The notes: a model not told the origin generated them from the sequence alone. A stretch of 38,387 bases of DNA from Bacillota bacterium (GCA_023460035.1 JAEWRN010000020.1:1-38387); one strand, 5' to 3'. Counted from the first letter of the stretch, positions 8,268 through 15,864 are shown. Translations and numbers: made by a program.

Positions 8268-10400
8268 CTAATCGGGTTCAAAGGGTAAAAATATTTCGGC
8301 AATATACGCCCGTTCGCAGTCGGGGATAAAAATGCCAAACACTTCGCCCACCAGTGCCATTTGCTGTTCCAGTACGGCAAACAGCCGCCGGTGTTCGGCT
8401 AAAAACTGTTTGAGCTGCGGGTATTTCAGGCTGTCGCCGCGTAAAATGCGCTCCAGCATATGCGAGCAGTGAAACACAAATTTTACCGCAATTTCGTCTG
8501 AATAAGCAAGGCCCAGCTCTTGCAAAATAGGGTCCAGTGCCGCGAGCAGCGTTTGGGCTGCCTTGCGCGGGTTGAGAAAGGTGAGTGAGGTGGACAAAAT
8601 TTCGTCAATGATACGGTTTAAAAACGCAGAACCGGCGCCGGTGGGTGTCGCGTCTGCTTCGGTGGGTACCGGCAGGTTATGTTGCGGCTCCATACTGGTC
8701 AGCGCCGTCAGTGAAAAACCGCCCCGCAGCGCTTTGTCTGCCACCGAAAGCATCCCCTTCAGGTTTAGCCCTGCAATGGTTTTTGCCTGTATGCCGGTTG
8801 TGCGGTGTATCGTCTGGTGCAGGCTGGTCAGCGGCTCCATATCGGCAAAAATTACAACCCCGGCCCCTTCATCTACCAAGCCTGCCAGCGCGCTTGCCTG
8901 GGTGAGAAAAGCTGCAAGGCTAATTTTGCCGTCGTAGCTAAGCCCGGTGGCTTCGTGCGCGCCCAGCGCTTCATTTAAATAAGCGGCAATGCCGGTGGCA
9001 ACCCCGTGCCCGTGGCAAAAAACCAATACCCGCACCGGCACACTGGTCACCCATTTTTCTGCAAGGTACAAATACATGGCAACAAACCCAAGTTCTTCTG
9101 CCGGTAGGTCAGTTTGCATGTTGTGCAGCAATGCGTCGTGCAGCTGTAAAGCAATTTTATACTGCTCTGGGAAAGCGCGCTTCACATCCTGGCCGGGCAG
9201 GCAGGCGGGTGGTTCGTGCCGCTGTGCACGCAGCACCGCATTGTGCAAATGCAGCGCAATGCCCCAAAAAAGGCCTTCGTTTTTGGTGGTGGGGCGGTAT
9301 TGTGCGTGTGACTGCAATACGCCACGCAGGGTGTCGCATAAAAGTGGCGGCAGTTGGGCGGCAGCTTCAGGCGGGGCCCCCTCGCGCAGGCGGGTCACGC
9401 AGCGCTGTAAATAATTGTCCACGTCAATTAACTCCAGCGGGTGGTCACCGCCGGGGGCAAGAATGGCATCTTGCGCCACTGCGGCAGACACCGGCAGCGT
9501 GACAGGCTGGCCGGGGGCAAAGGTGACAGTTGTGCCGTCAAACGCCGCCAGCAGCGCTTCTAATTTGGGTGAACCGGTATTGCCGTTTAGCTGCGCCAGC
9601 AGATCATGGGGCAGGTGGCGGCAATCGACCTCCATTGTTTTGCTGCCTCCGCCAGTGGCGGAATATTCTAAAAATGCGCGCGAACATAAAATCTTTACCC
9701 GGCTTTTCATTTCACCAATCTGCCCCGCGTACCGTGTTTGCACAAGGCAGCTCAGCACATCTTTTGAAACCTGTAGCGTCAGCTGGGTATCGTTCGCCTC
9801 GTTGCCTAAAAACAACAATAGGTGCTGCAAAATTTCACTGGGGCCGCGGTCATCCAGTGCGGGCAGCGCAATGTGTACGGGGATGCTGCGTGCCAGGCGA
9901 GCAATTTCCGGGGCCTGTGTGGCGCAGGATGAAGCGGCAATCACCATAATATTGGCACTGTGCGCGGCAAAGGTTTCACCAACACGGCTGTAGCTGTTCT
10001 TTTCCAGCAGAGTTGTTAAAAGTTCTAATACTTTAGAGGGCAGCCGTTGCACTTCATCAAGGTATAAAATGCCCCCGGCCGCCTGCTCTATGAAGCCTTT
10101 GCGGCTTTTTTCCATACCGGGCGCGGCGCCGCGCACACAGCCAAACAACTGGGATGCCGCCAGTGTGGCGCTGCTGCAGTCCTGGCAGTGAAACACAAAA
10201 AAGTGCTGGTCCTGCGCAAAAGCCTTTTTTTGTACCGCATAGTCATACATCAGCCGGGCAAGGCGGGACTTGCCCACCCCGGCTTGGCCGGTAATTAAGG
10301 TGTGCAGCCCGCGCGGCGGGTAAGAGACGGCGGCTTTTGCCTGCTCTATACAGGTTTTCAGGCTGCCTGCCGCGCCAATGCAGCTTTCCAGCCCGGTCAA
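8268..10400 (-). CDS. LevR-like PTS-regulated transcriptional activator, AAA+ and PRD part (frame separated from its N-terminal HTH)
   Basis: This is the main part of a LevR-family regulator, normally a sigma-54-dependent activator of mannose-family PTS operons. In the 710 residues seen from the TTG at 10400: AAA+ domain with Walker A GQAGVGKS (39-45) and Walker B GGILYLDE (109-116); a first PRD-like region around 330-450; an EIIA-Man-like segment starting VLVFCHGHGVA; and a C-terminal PRD with KFVFHCSHMLERIL. The loop that normally reads GAFTGA is GAAPGM (91-96). The reading frame stays open upstream to about 10518 (translation LFYHRGALEKQWPGQFF), where it should join the winged-helix ORF at 10457-10729. 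One additional T in the T6 run (10517-10522, minus strand) would give a continuous protein of about 819 residues. It is divergent from the PTS operon it probably controls. Confidence 0.85.
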   Translation of the reverse strand: MTGLESCIGAAGSLKTCIEQAKAAVSYPPRGLHTLITGQAGVGKSRLARLMYDYAVQKKAFAQDQHFFVFHCQDCSSATLAASQLFGCVRGAAPGMEKSRKGFIEQAAGGILYLDEVQRLPSKVLELLTTLLEKNSYSRVGETFAAHSANIMVIAASSCATQAPEIARLARSIPVHIALPALDDRGPSEILQHLLLFLGNEANDTQLTLQVSKDVLSCLVQTRYAGQIGEMKSRVKILCSRAFLEYSATGGGSKTMEVDCRHLPHDLLAQLNGNTGSPKLEALLAAFDGTTVTFAPGQPVTLPVSAAVAQDAILAPGGDHPLELIDVDNYLQRCVTRLREGAPPEAAAQLPPLLCDTLRGVLQSHAQYRPTTKNEGLFWGIALHLHNAVLRAQRHEPPACLPGQDVKRAFPEQYKIALQLHDALLHNMQTDLPAEELGFVAMYLYLAEKWVTSVPVRVLVFCHGHGVATGIAAYLNEALGAHEATGLSYDGKISLAAFLTQASALAGLVDEGAGVVIFADMEPLTSLHQTIHRTTGIQAKTIAGLNLKGMLSVADKALRGGFSLTALTSMEPQHNLPVPTEADATPTGAGSAFLNRIIDEILSTSLTFLNPRKAAQTLLAALDPILQELGLAYSDEIAVKFVFHCSHMLERILRGDSLKYPQLKQFLAEHRRLFAVLEQQMALVGEVFGIFIPDCERAYIAEIFLPFEPD

Positions 10401-10456
10401 CGCGTTGGGCGCAGCAGGGGCGGTTTGTAACCCGCGCGCCAGCAGGGGGTCGGCTT

Positions 10457-10729
10457 TTAGCAGGCTTGAAGGGAAAAACTGCCCCGGCCACTGCTTTTCC
10501 AGCGCACCGCGGTGGTAAAAAAGGTCGGTTTGCCCTGCCTCTTTACCAGTTGTCCCTGCCGGTGCAGTGCGTTTAGCTCTTTTGAAACGTTTGCACGGTC
10601 ATACCCCAGTGCTGCGGCGACCTGTTCTGCGCTGATGCCGGCGCAATGTTCGCCCTGCGTTTGCAGTAACACGCTGGTTTGCCCGCGTAGAAAACCGAGT
10701 ACCTGTTCTTGGCGGCTGGCCTTTTCCAA
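10457..10729 (-). CDS. N-terminal winged-helix domain of the LevR-like regulator, separated by a frameshift
   Basis: The first 70 residues form the DNA-binding head of the same regulator: a helix-turn-helix with ISAEQVAAALGYDRANVSKE followed by a wing (LNALHRQGQLVKRQGKPTFF). After the T6 run at 10517-10522 this frame reads nonsense and stops at 10457, while the other frame continues as FYHRGALEKQW, which is the expected link to the AAA+ domain. The start is a TTG at 10729 preceded by AAAGGGGGA about 10 nt upstream on the minus strand. It could be a real frameshift mutation, a sequencing or assembly error in a homopolymer, or a slippage site; the sequence alone cannot tell. Confidence 0.75.
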   Translation of the reverse strand: MEKASRQEQVLGFLRGQTSVLLQTQGEHCAGISAEQVAAALGYDRANVSKELNALHRQGQLVKRQGKPTFFTTAVRWKSSGRGSFSLQAC

Positions 10730-10785
10730 ACCTGAAGTTCCCCCTTTTGTTGCTCAACAATGTGTATCAAAAAACTGTTAAATCT

Positions 10786-10814
10786 ACAATAGCACATTTT
10801 GTAAAAAACGACAA
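10786..10814 (-). promoter_or_regulatory. promoter of the LevR-like gene
   Basis: On the minus strand TTGTCG (10814-10809) is followed after 17 bp by TATTGT (10791-10786) with an extended TGC in front of it. This places the transcript start about 50 nt before the TTG start codon. Confidence 0.5.
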
Positions 10815-10935
10815 TAAAACAATTATTGCGACAAAAAAACTGGGTAAAAAATAAAAAGGCAAGAAAATTTTCGCTTTTTGCGTGTTGTTTTGGGCTAATC
10901 CGTGTCAAAACAATAGCGTTATTACCATAGGTAGC

Positions 10936-11066
10936 TGTGATGTGTGTCCTATTCGTTCAAAAAAGCAGATAAAAATAAAAAAGATATTTTAAAATAACCA
11001 ATAAAGCCGGTATAAGCCTGTGCAATAAAGAAAAAAGAAAGTAGAAAATAAAGGACACACATCACA
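10936..11066. promoter_or_regulatory. perfect 15-bp inverted repeat flanking the PTS promoter region
   Basis: TGTGATGTGTGTCCT (10936-10950) and its exact reverse complement AGGACACACATCACA (11052-11066) lie 101 nt apart, in the 430-bp gap between the divergent LevR-like gene and the EIIA gene. A weak sigma-A-like pair TTTAAA (10988-10993), 17 bp, TATAAG (11011-11016) lies between them. No GG-N10-GC sigma-54 element was seen. The arms are probably binding sites for the PTS regulator; they could also pair in RNA. Confidence 0.6.
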
Positions 11067-11090
11067 ATGCGTTTAGGTGAGCCTACGCAT
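11067..11090 (+). promoter_or_regulatory. leader hairpin upstream of the PTS operon
   Basis: ATGCGT, TT, AGG, loop TGAG, CCT, ACGCAT forms a small hairpin of nine base pairs with a two-base bulge. It starts directly after the right arm of the 15-bp inverted repeat. Role unknown. Confidence 0.35.
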
Positions 11091-11158
11091 TTGACACCCG
11101 GATTGCCACCATGCAACAATGGCCACAGCGGGGAATTCCCCAGAAAGAAGGATGAAGC

Positions 11159-11590
11159 ATGTATCGAGCGTTGTTATTGGGGCACGGGAAATTTGCGGTT
11201 GAATTGCTGCGCAGTGTCGAAATGATTTTGGGCAGGCAGCCGGCAGACCAGGTGGCCGCCCTGCCGCTGCCACAGGGCAAAGACCTTGCACTGTACCAAA
11301 CAGAGATTGAAACCTTTGTAAAGGAGGGCAGCCCGGCAAACGGCTGTTTAATTTTTACCGATATTGCCGGTGGTAGCCCGTTTATTACGGCGGCAAAGGT
11401 GTACCGCACGCTGCGCGAAACGGTGCCGCTGGAGATTATTACCGGCATGAACCTGCCGATGCTGATTGAAACACTGACAGCACGTGAGGAGAGTAGCCTC
11501 GCACAGGGGTGCAAGGTTGCACACAAAGAAGGCAGTGATGGTATTCAGGTGTTTTCAGAGCGGCTGAACGTCGCCACACCATTGCGATAA
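11159..11590 (+). CDS. PTS mannose/fructose-family EIIA component
   Basis: The EIIA protein of the mannose-family phosphotransferase system takes phosphate from HPr and passes it to EIIB. The 143-residue protein has the family opening ALLLGHGKFA with the phosphorylated histidine at His9, and the block LIFTDIAGGSPFITAAK. It is a separate polypeptide rather than fused to EIIB. A GAAGGA ribosome binding site precedes the ATG. It is the first gene of the EIIA-EIIB-EIIC-EIID-btpA operon and is divergent from the LevR-like regulator. The substrate cannot be deduced: no sugar-phosphate isomerase, kinase or aldolase accompanies it. Confidence 0.92.
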   Translation: MYRALLLGHGKFAVELLRSVEMILGRQPADQVAALPLPQGKDLALYQTEIETFVKEGSPANGCLIFTDIAGGSPFITAAKVYRTLRETVPLEIITGMNLPMLIETLTAREESSLAQGCKVAHKEGSDGIQVFSERLNVATPLR

Positions 11591-11616
11591 AACCAAGTGT
11601 CTAAGGGGGAGAATAA

Positions 11617-12093
11617 ATGAAAATTGTAATGAGCCGGGTGGACGAAAGGCTGGTGCACGGGCAGGTAATTGCCTCGTGGACCAAAATACTGGCGGTCAAA
11701 TACATCATGGTCATTGATGACCAGCTGGCACAGGACAGTTTTATGAGCACCGTGCTTTCTATGGCGGCACCGTCTGGGGTAAAAGTGGAATTGATGGACG
11801 TGCCTACGGCAGTAAAAAAGTTGCAGGCAGAGCCCGCTGACAGCGGCCTGAACACGATGCTGCTGTTTAAAACACCCAAGTACGCATTGGAAATATTGAA
11901 ACAGGGTATTACCTTAAAAGAGATGAATGTGGGCAATATGGGCGCAGGGCCGGGGCGCAAAGCCCTCAGCCGCAATGTGTATGCCTCCCCGGAGGAAATA
12001 GAAATTTTTCAGCAACTGCTGGCAGCCGGGGTGGATGTCTACCTGCAAATGGTTCAGCAGGAGGGCCGGGCAAGCATTGAGACAAAGCTTTGA
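11617..12093 (+). CDS. PTS mannose/fructose/sorbose-family EIIB component
   Basis: EIIB carries the phosphate from EIIA to the incoming sugar. The 158-residue protein has the family motif RVDERLVHGQV with the phospho-accepting histidine His14, followed by IMVIDDQLAQD and a conserved MAAPSGVKV block. The size is usual for stand-alone EIIB of this family. The gene begins 26 nt after the EIIA stop with GGGGGAG upstream of its ATG, so it is cotranscribed. Confidence 0.93.
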   Translation: MKIVMSRVDERLVHGQVIASWTKILAVKYIMVIDDQLAQDSFMSTVLSMAAPSGVKVELMDVPTAVKKLQAEPADSGLNTMLLFKTPKYALEILKQGITLKEMNVGNMGAGPGRKALSRNVYASPEEIEIFQQLLAAGVDVYLQMVQQEGRASIETKL

Positions 12094-12178
12094 CCCATTT
12101 TAAATTTGGCAATCGGGGCGATGGCCGGCAAACCGTTTGACGGCACGGCCCCATGGTGAAATAAAAGGAGTTGATATC

Positions 12179-12934
12179 ATGCAAGTTTTACATGCACTGA
12201 TCATCGCGCTGCTGACATGGCTGGTTGCGACAGCCTGCCCCATGTGGCTGCGATGGTCCATGTACTTTGGCGCACCGCTGGTATCCGGCCTGATCAATGG
12301 CCTGCTGCTGGGGGATTTAAGCTACGGCTTACAGTGTGGCGCAACGGTAATGATGGCCTATATTGGGCTGGTTGCGATTGGCGGGTCACTGCCGTCCGAC
12401 CTTTCCCTTGCGGGCTACCTTGGTGTTTACATGACGATGGCGGCGCATGCAGACCCCTCGGTCGGTATCACAATTGCGGTGCCGCTGGGCTTTTTGGGCA
12501 TTTTGTGCTCCAATGCCAAAATGGCGCTAAACCCTATTTGGGTGCACCGTGCCGACCGTTATGCGGCCGAGGGCAATGACCGCGGTGTTGTTGCAATGAA
12601 CCTGTTTGCTTCGCAAATTGTACCGTTTATCACCTATTTTATCCCGGCATTCTTGTGTGTGCTGTTTGGCGCGCCGTTCCTTGAAATGCTGCTCGGCGTT
12701 GTGCCGCAGCAGGTCATCAGCATTTTGAAGCTGATCGGTGCCATGGTGCCTGCGCTTGGCCTTGCCATGTTGATGAACATGATGAATAAGCGCTCAACAA
12801 TCCCGTTCTTTTTAATTGGCTTTGTGCTGGCCGCTTACCTGAAGCTCGATATTATTGCGCTTGCAATTCTGGGTGTGGCATACGGTATTTTGCACCTGTT
12901 GTACACAAGAAAGAGAGGGGAAGGAAATGTCTGA
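12179..12934 (+). CDS. PTS mannose/fructose/sorbose-family EIIC permease
   Basis: EIIC is one of the two membrane subunits that bind and translocate the sugar. The 251-residue protein is strongly hydrophobic with about six to eight possible membrane segments, beginning ALIIALLTWLVATACPMWL and ending ALAILGVAYGILHLLYT. The family block SGLINGLLLGD is present near residue 36. The ATG at 12179 with AAAAGGAG 8 nt upstream is preferred over an in-frame upstream start at 12137. It overlaps the EIID gene by 8 nt, as is common for these paired subunits. Confidence 0.92.
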   Translation: MQVLHALIIALLTWLVATACPMWLRWSMYFGAPLVSGLINGLLLGDLSYGLQCGATVMMAYIGLVAIGGSLPSDLSLAGYLGVYMTMAAHADPSVGITIAVPLGFLGILCSNAKMALNPIWVHRADRYAAEGNDRGVVAMNLFASQIVPFITYFIPAFLCVLFGAPFLEMLLGVVPQQVISILKLIGAMVPALGLAMLMNMMNKRSTIPFFLIGFVLAAYLKLDIIALAILGVAYGILHLLYTRKRGEGNV

Positions 12935-13766
12935 ACCGACAACTGCAATAGAAACCAGGGTCACCCTGGACAAAAAGACACTGCGTAAATCCTGGTGGAA
13001 CTGGACCTGCTGGGGCCAAATCTGCTATAACTTTGAACGCATGATGGGGCAGGGCTTCTGCCATTCGATGATCCCCATTTTTAAAAAGCTGTACCCGAAC
13101 GACAAAGAAAAACGGGCACAGGGAATGACGCGCCATTTGACCTACTACAACACCGAAAACACATGGGGCTGCCTGATCCCCGGTATTGTTGCGGCAATGG
13201 AAGAAGAAAAGGCCAACGGTGCGGACGTAGAGGACGAAGCCATCAACAACATTAAAACCGCGCTGATGGGCCCCATTGCCAGCGTGGGCGACGCTGTGAC
13301 ACAGGGTATTGTAAAGGTACTGCTGCTCACGATCGGCATTGACCTTGCGATGAAGGGCAATGCCCTTGGCCCCATTTTTTATGTGCTTGGTTTTTCGGCT
13401 TATGCGCTGCTGGTGGGCTATACCTGCTATATGACAGGTTATAAACTGGGCAAAAACGCCGTAGTTAAAATTTTGAGCGGTGGCCTGATCCAAGAAATCA
13501 CCGAGGGCTTTGGCGCCATGGGCATGATGGTACTGGGCGGCCTTGTCGCGACGAAAATCGGCGTTTCAACCCCGCTGTCATTTGCACTGGGCGAAAAAGT
13601 GACTGAAGTGCAGGCCCTGCTCGACCAGATCATGCCGGCATTGCTGCCGCTGGCACTTTTTTTTGGTGTGTATGCACTGCTGCGCAAGGGCATCACCCCA
13701 ATGAAAGTGATGCTGCTGATTTTCATTGCCGGCACTGTATTTTCACTGCTTGGCATTTTGGCTTAA
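12927..13766 (+). CDS. PTS mannose/fructose/sorbose-family EIID permease
   Basis: EIID is the second membrane subunit, which forms the channel complex with EIIC. The 279-residue protein has the family signatures WNWTCWGQICYNFERMMGQG near residue 25, HLTYYNTENTWGCLIPGIVA and NIKTALMGPIASVGDAVTQG. Membrane segments cluster in the second half, and the end FIAGTVFSLLGILA is hydrophobic. The start ATG at 12927 follows GGGGAAGGAA and lies inside the end of the EIIC gene; a longer frame from 12855 is only the overlap. Confidence 0.93.
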   Translation: MSEPTTAIETRVTLDKKTLRKSWWNWTCWGQICYNFERMMGQGFCHSMIPIFKKLYPNDKEKRAQGMTRHLTYYNTENTWGCLIPGIVAAMEEEKANGADVEDEAINNIKTALMGPIASVGDAVTQGIVKVLLLTIGIDLAMKGNALGPIFYVLGFSAYALLVGYTCYMTGYKLGKNAVVKILSGGLIQEITEGFGAMGMMVLGGLVATKIGVSTPLSFALGEKVTEVQALLDQIMPALLPLALFFGVYALLRKGITPMKVMLLIFIAGTVFSLLGILA

Positions 13767-13821
13767 CATCTGCGCCGCATAACCGGCAACAGGCTTTACA
13801 AATGAAACGGAGGAACCCTTT

Positions 13822-14628
13822 ATGACACTGCTGCAAGAGCATGAACAAACATTCCACACGGCAAAGCCGCTGATTGGCTGCCTGCATATGGCCGCATTGC
13901 CCGGCAGTTATTACGCTGACCCCACAATGACTTATCGTGACCATATTCGCCGGTTGAAAGAGGATGCAAAGGTACTAATGGATGCAGGGTTTGACGCCTG
14001 TGTCTTTGCAAACGAGGGCGACCGCCCCTACCTGTCAAAGGTGGGGCCGGAGACAGTGGCATCTTATGTGCGCATTGCAACCGAGGTTGCCGAAACCCTT
14101 ACAATACCGTATGGCTGCGGTGTGCTGATTGACCCGTTTGCCACCCTTGCCGTGGCAAAAGCCATTGATGCAAAATTTGTGCGCACCTATGTCACCGGTA
14201 CCTACAACGGGCTGTTTGGCTGGCAGGAGTTTGTACCCGGCGAAGTTTTTCGCTACCAGCGGCAAATTGAGGCGCAGCAGGTTAAGGTATACACCTATTT
14301 CGAGCCGCATGCCGGTACCGGCATGGATACCCGGCCGGTGGAAGCACAGATCGACGCGGGGCTGATGAACCTGCCAATTGCAGGTGTGTTGATGGGTGGG
14401 CCGCGTGCCGGGCTGCCGCCTGAAGCTTCGGCATTGGGCAGGGTAAAAGCACGCTTCCCACAGGCACCGCTGATCTTGGGCAGCGGTGGCAGGGTGGACA
14501 ATATCGCCCAGTTGCTACAGTTTGCCGACGGTGTCATTATTGGCACCAGCATTAAAAAGGACGGCATTTTGTGGAACCAGGTTGACCCGCAGCGCGCAGA
14601 GGCCTTTGTAAAAGCTGCACGTGGTTAA
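13822..14628 (+). CDS. BtpA/SgcQ family TIM-barrel protein
   Basis: The 268-residue protein belongs to the BtpA family (SgcQ in E. coli), predicted TIM-barrel phosphate-binding enzymes. Typical blocks are PLIGCLHMAALPGSYY near residue 16, DAGFDACVFANEGDRPY, and the glycine-rich C-terminal phosphate-binding region ILGSGGRVDN followed by GVIIGTSIKKDG. The name comes from a photosystem I biogenesis factor, but in heterotrophs these genes sit in sugar PTS operons; the reaction is not established. Here it follows the four PTS genes by 55 nt and has GGAGG before the ATG. By position it should act on the phosphorylated product of this PTS; that is inference. Confidence 0.88.
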   Translation: MTLLQEHEQTFHTAKPLIGCLHMAALPGSYYADPTMTYRDHIRRLKEDAKVLMDAGFDACVFANEGDRPYLSKVGPETVASYVRIATEVAETLTIPYGCGVLIDPFATLAVAKAIDAKFVRTYVTGTYNGLFGWQEFVPGEVFRYQRQIEAQQVKVYTYFEPHAGTGMDTRPVEAQIDAGLMNLPIAGVLMGGPRAGLPPEASALGRVKARFPQAPLILGSGGRVDNIAQLLQFADGVIIGTSIKKDGILWNQVDPQRAEAFVKAARG

Positions 14629-14685
14629 AACTTGGCACCGGTGCCGACCGCGCAGGGAAACACTGCCATTAAAAGTAAAACAAAA

Positions 14686-14730
14686 AAACAAACAGGGGGC
14701 ACGCCGGCAGGCGCGCCCCCTGTTTGTTTG
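14686..14730. terminator. terminator after the PTS-btpA operon, probably shared with sodA
   Basis: AAACAAACAGGGGGC (14686-14700) pairs with GCCCCCTGTTTGTTT (14715-14729). The stem is flanked by A-rich sequence on the left and T-containing sequence on the right, so it may also stop the convergent sodA transcript. Confidence 0.85.
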
Positions 14731-14791
14731 GGAGAAAACGGTTGGTGTTTTTATTTTTGGGAGGAGAAAACTAAAAAGGAGAAGATGAAAA

Positions 14792-14818
14792 AGTGGGAGA
14801 GTGGGAAAGTGGGAGAGT
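14792..14818. repeat. short tandem repeat, three units of GTGGGARA
   Basis: GTGGGAGA, GTGGGAAA and GTGGGAGA follow one another and a fourth partial unit begins. The block lies just downstream of the sodA stop codon. A 21-codon ORF reads through it (ATG 14785), but its codons are dictated by the repeat and I do not call it a gene. Confidence 0.7.
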
Positions 14819-14825
14819 ATAAAAA

Positions 14826-15446
14826 TCAGCCGGCTAACAGGGCGTCGTAGTTTGCGGCAACGGCAGCCCAGTCAACGACATTGAAAAAGGCTTTAATATA
14901 ATCGGCACGCAGGTTTTTGTAGTGCAGGTAGTAAGCGTGCTCCCAAACATCAATGCCCAAAATGGGGGTCAGGCCACCGCCTTCCATCAGCGGGTTGTCT
15001 TGGTTCGGGGAGGAGGAGAGAACCAGTTTGCCGCTTTTGTCGGCCGAAAGCCAGCCCCAGCCAGAGCCAAACTGCCCGGCTGCAAGGGCGCTGAGTTTTT
15101 CTTTGAAGGCAGTAAAACTGCCAAAATCGCGGTCGATGGCTTTGGCCAGTGCGCCGGACGGCTGCCCGCCGCCACTGGGGCTCATGGTGCCAAAATAGAG
15201 GTTGTGGTTATAAAAACCGCCGCCATTGTTGCGAATTGCTTTGCGCAGCCCTTCGTCTGCAATACTGTTTAAATTTGAAAGCAGTGAAACGATGTCCCGG
15301 TCTGCAACACCGGCCTTTTCGGCTGCGTCGTTCAAATTTTTAGTATATGCGGCATGATGCTTGGTATAGTGGGTTTCCATCGTTAGGGCGTCAATATGGG
15401 GCTCCAGTGCGTCAAAAGCATACGGTAGTTTTATTTGTGAATACAT
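14826..15446 (-). CDS. sodA: superoxide dismutase (Mn/Fe family, manganese-like signature)
   Basis: SodA converts superoxide to oxygen and hydrogen peroxide in the cytoplasm. The 206-residue protein has all four metal ligands: His26 (METHYTKHH), His81 (FYNHNLYF), Asp166 and His170 (DVWEHAYY). NNGGGFYNH and SPNQDNPL, with the glutamine in the C-terminal half (Gln149), match the manganese type more than the iron type, but metal preference cannot be fixed by eye. The ATG at 15446 has GGAGGA 8 nt upstream on the minus strand. It is monocistronic with its own strong promoter and a candidate operator. In an anaerobe it serves oxygen tolerance, and it lies next to the oxygen-sensitive PFL system. 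Confidence 0.95.
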   Translation of the reverse strand: MYSQIKLPYAFDALEPHIDALTMETHYTKHHAAYTKNLNDAAEKAGVADRDIVSLLSNLNSIADEGLRKAIRNNGGGFYNHNLYFGTMSPSGGGQPSGALAKAIDRDFGSFTAFKEKLSALAAGQFGSGWGWLSADKSGKLVLSSSPNQDNPLMEGGGLTPILGIDVWEHAYYLHYKNLRADYIKAFFNVVDWAAVAANYDALLAG

Positions 15447-15508
15447 AAAGCAGTTCCTCCATTCGTGATTGAGAGCATATCTATAAAAAGTAAATGTAAT
15501 TTGTTTAT

Positions 15509-15524
15509 GTTAGCTATTGCTAAC
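15509..15524 (-). promoter_or_regulatory. palindromic operator candidate at the sodA transcript start
   Basis: GTTAGC-TATT-GCTAAC is a perfect 6+6 bp dyad about 4 to 20 nt downstream of the predicted start point. Its TTAGC/GCTAA character recalls sites of DtxR/IdeR-type metal-dependent repressors; the assignment to a regulator is a guess. Confidence 0.5.
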
Positions 15525-15534
15525 CTGTGATTAA

Positions 15535-15562
15535 AGTATACCATAATAGTATATTATGTCAA
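15535..15562 (-). promoter_or_regulatory. strong sigma-A promoter of sodA
   Basis: On the minus strand TTGACA (15562-15557) is followed after 16 bp by TATACT (15540-15535) with an extended TGG before the -10. Confidence 0.8.
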
Positions 15563-15864
15563 GGGGTTTGTGCAAAAAAGTTGTAATTTTTTAAAAAGCT
15601 TCTTTTTAGATGGTAAAAGGTGACTTTATACAGCAGCGGACACAAAAACCGTTAAAACAAACCACCCGGCAAACGGGCTGCCCGCCAACCAAGTGGCCCA
15701 ATATATAATGTATAAAAGGCTGCCCCTACAACGTCAATTAACATGATTGGCATGCTGGGCTGTATTTTTGCAGAGGGGGTGCCGTCGCAGCGACAAGGTT
15801 TTATATTGGGCGGGCACTTACCAACCGGCTAATCGGGATAAAAACAGGGAAAAGAAAGAAATAG
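15563..15864. other. sodA-pflB intergenic region with a long-range inverted repeat
   Basis: No gene is visible. GCCCAATATA (15696-15705) and its reverse complement TATATTGGGC (15802-15811) lie 96 nt apart; beyond these arms AAGTG and CACTT also match, with three extra bases on one side. A TATAAT hexamer at 15704-15709 has no good -35. The repeat may be an operator pair for pflB, but this is unproven. Confidence 0.4.

Noticed and set aside
10936..11158. Sigma-54 (-24/-12) promoter for the PTS operon
   Set aside because: No GG-N10-GC element was found; the nearest string, GGTATAAGCCTGTGC, has 11 bases between GG and GC and lacks the consensus surroundings.
11067..11224. Small ORF in the PTS leader (from ATG 11067)
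   Set aside because: It lacks a ribosome binding site, overlaps the EIIA gene in another frame and its first bases are fixed by the hairpin and inverted repeat.
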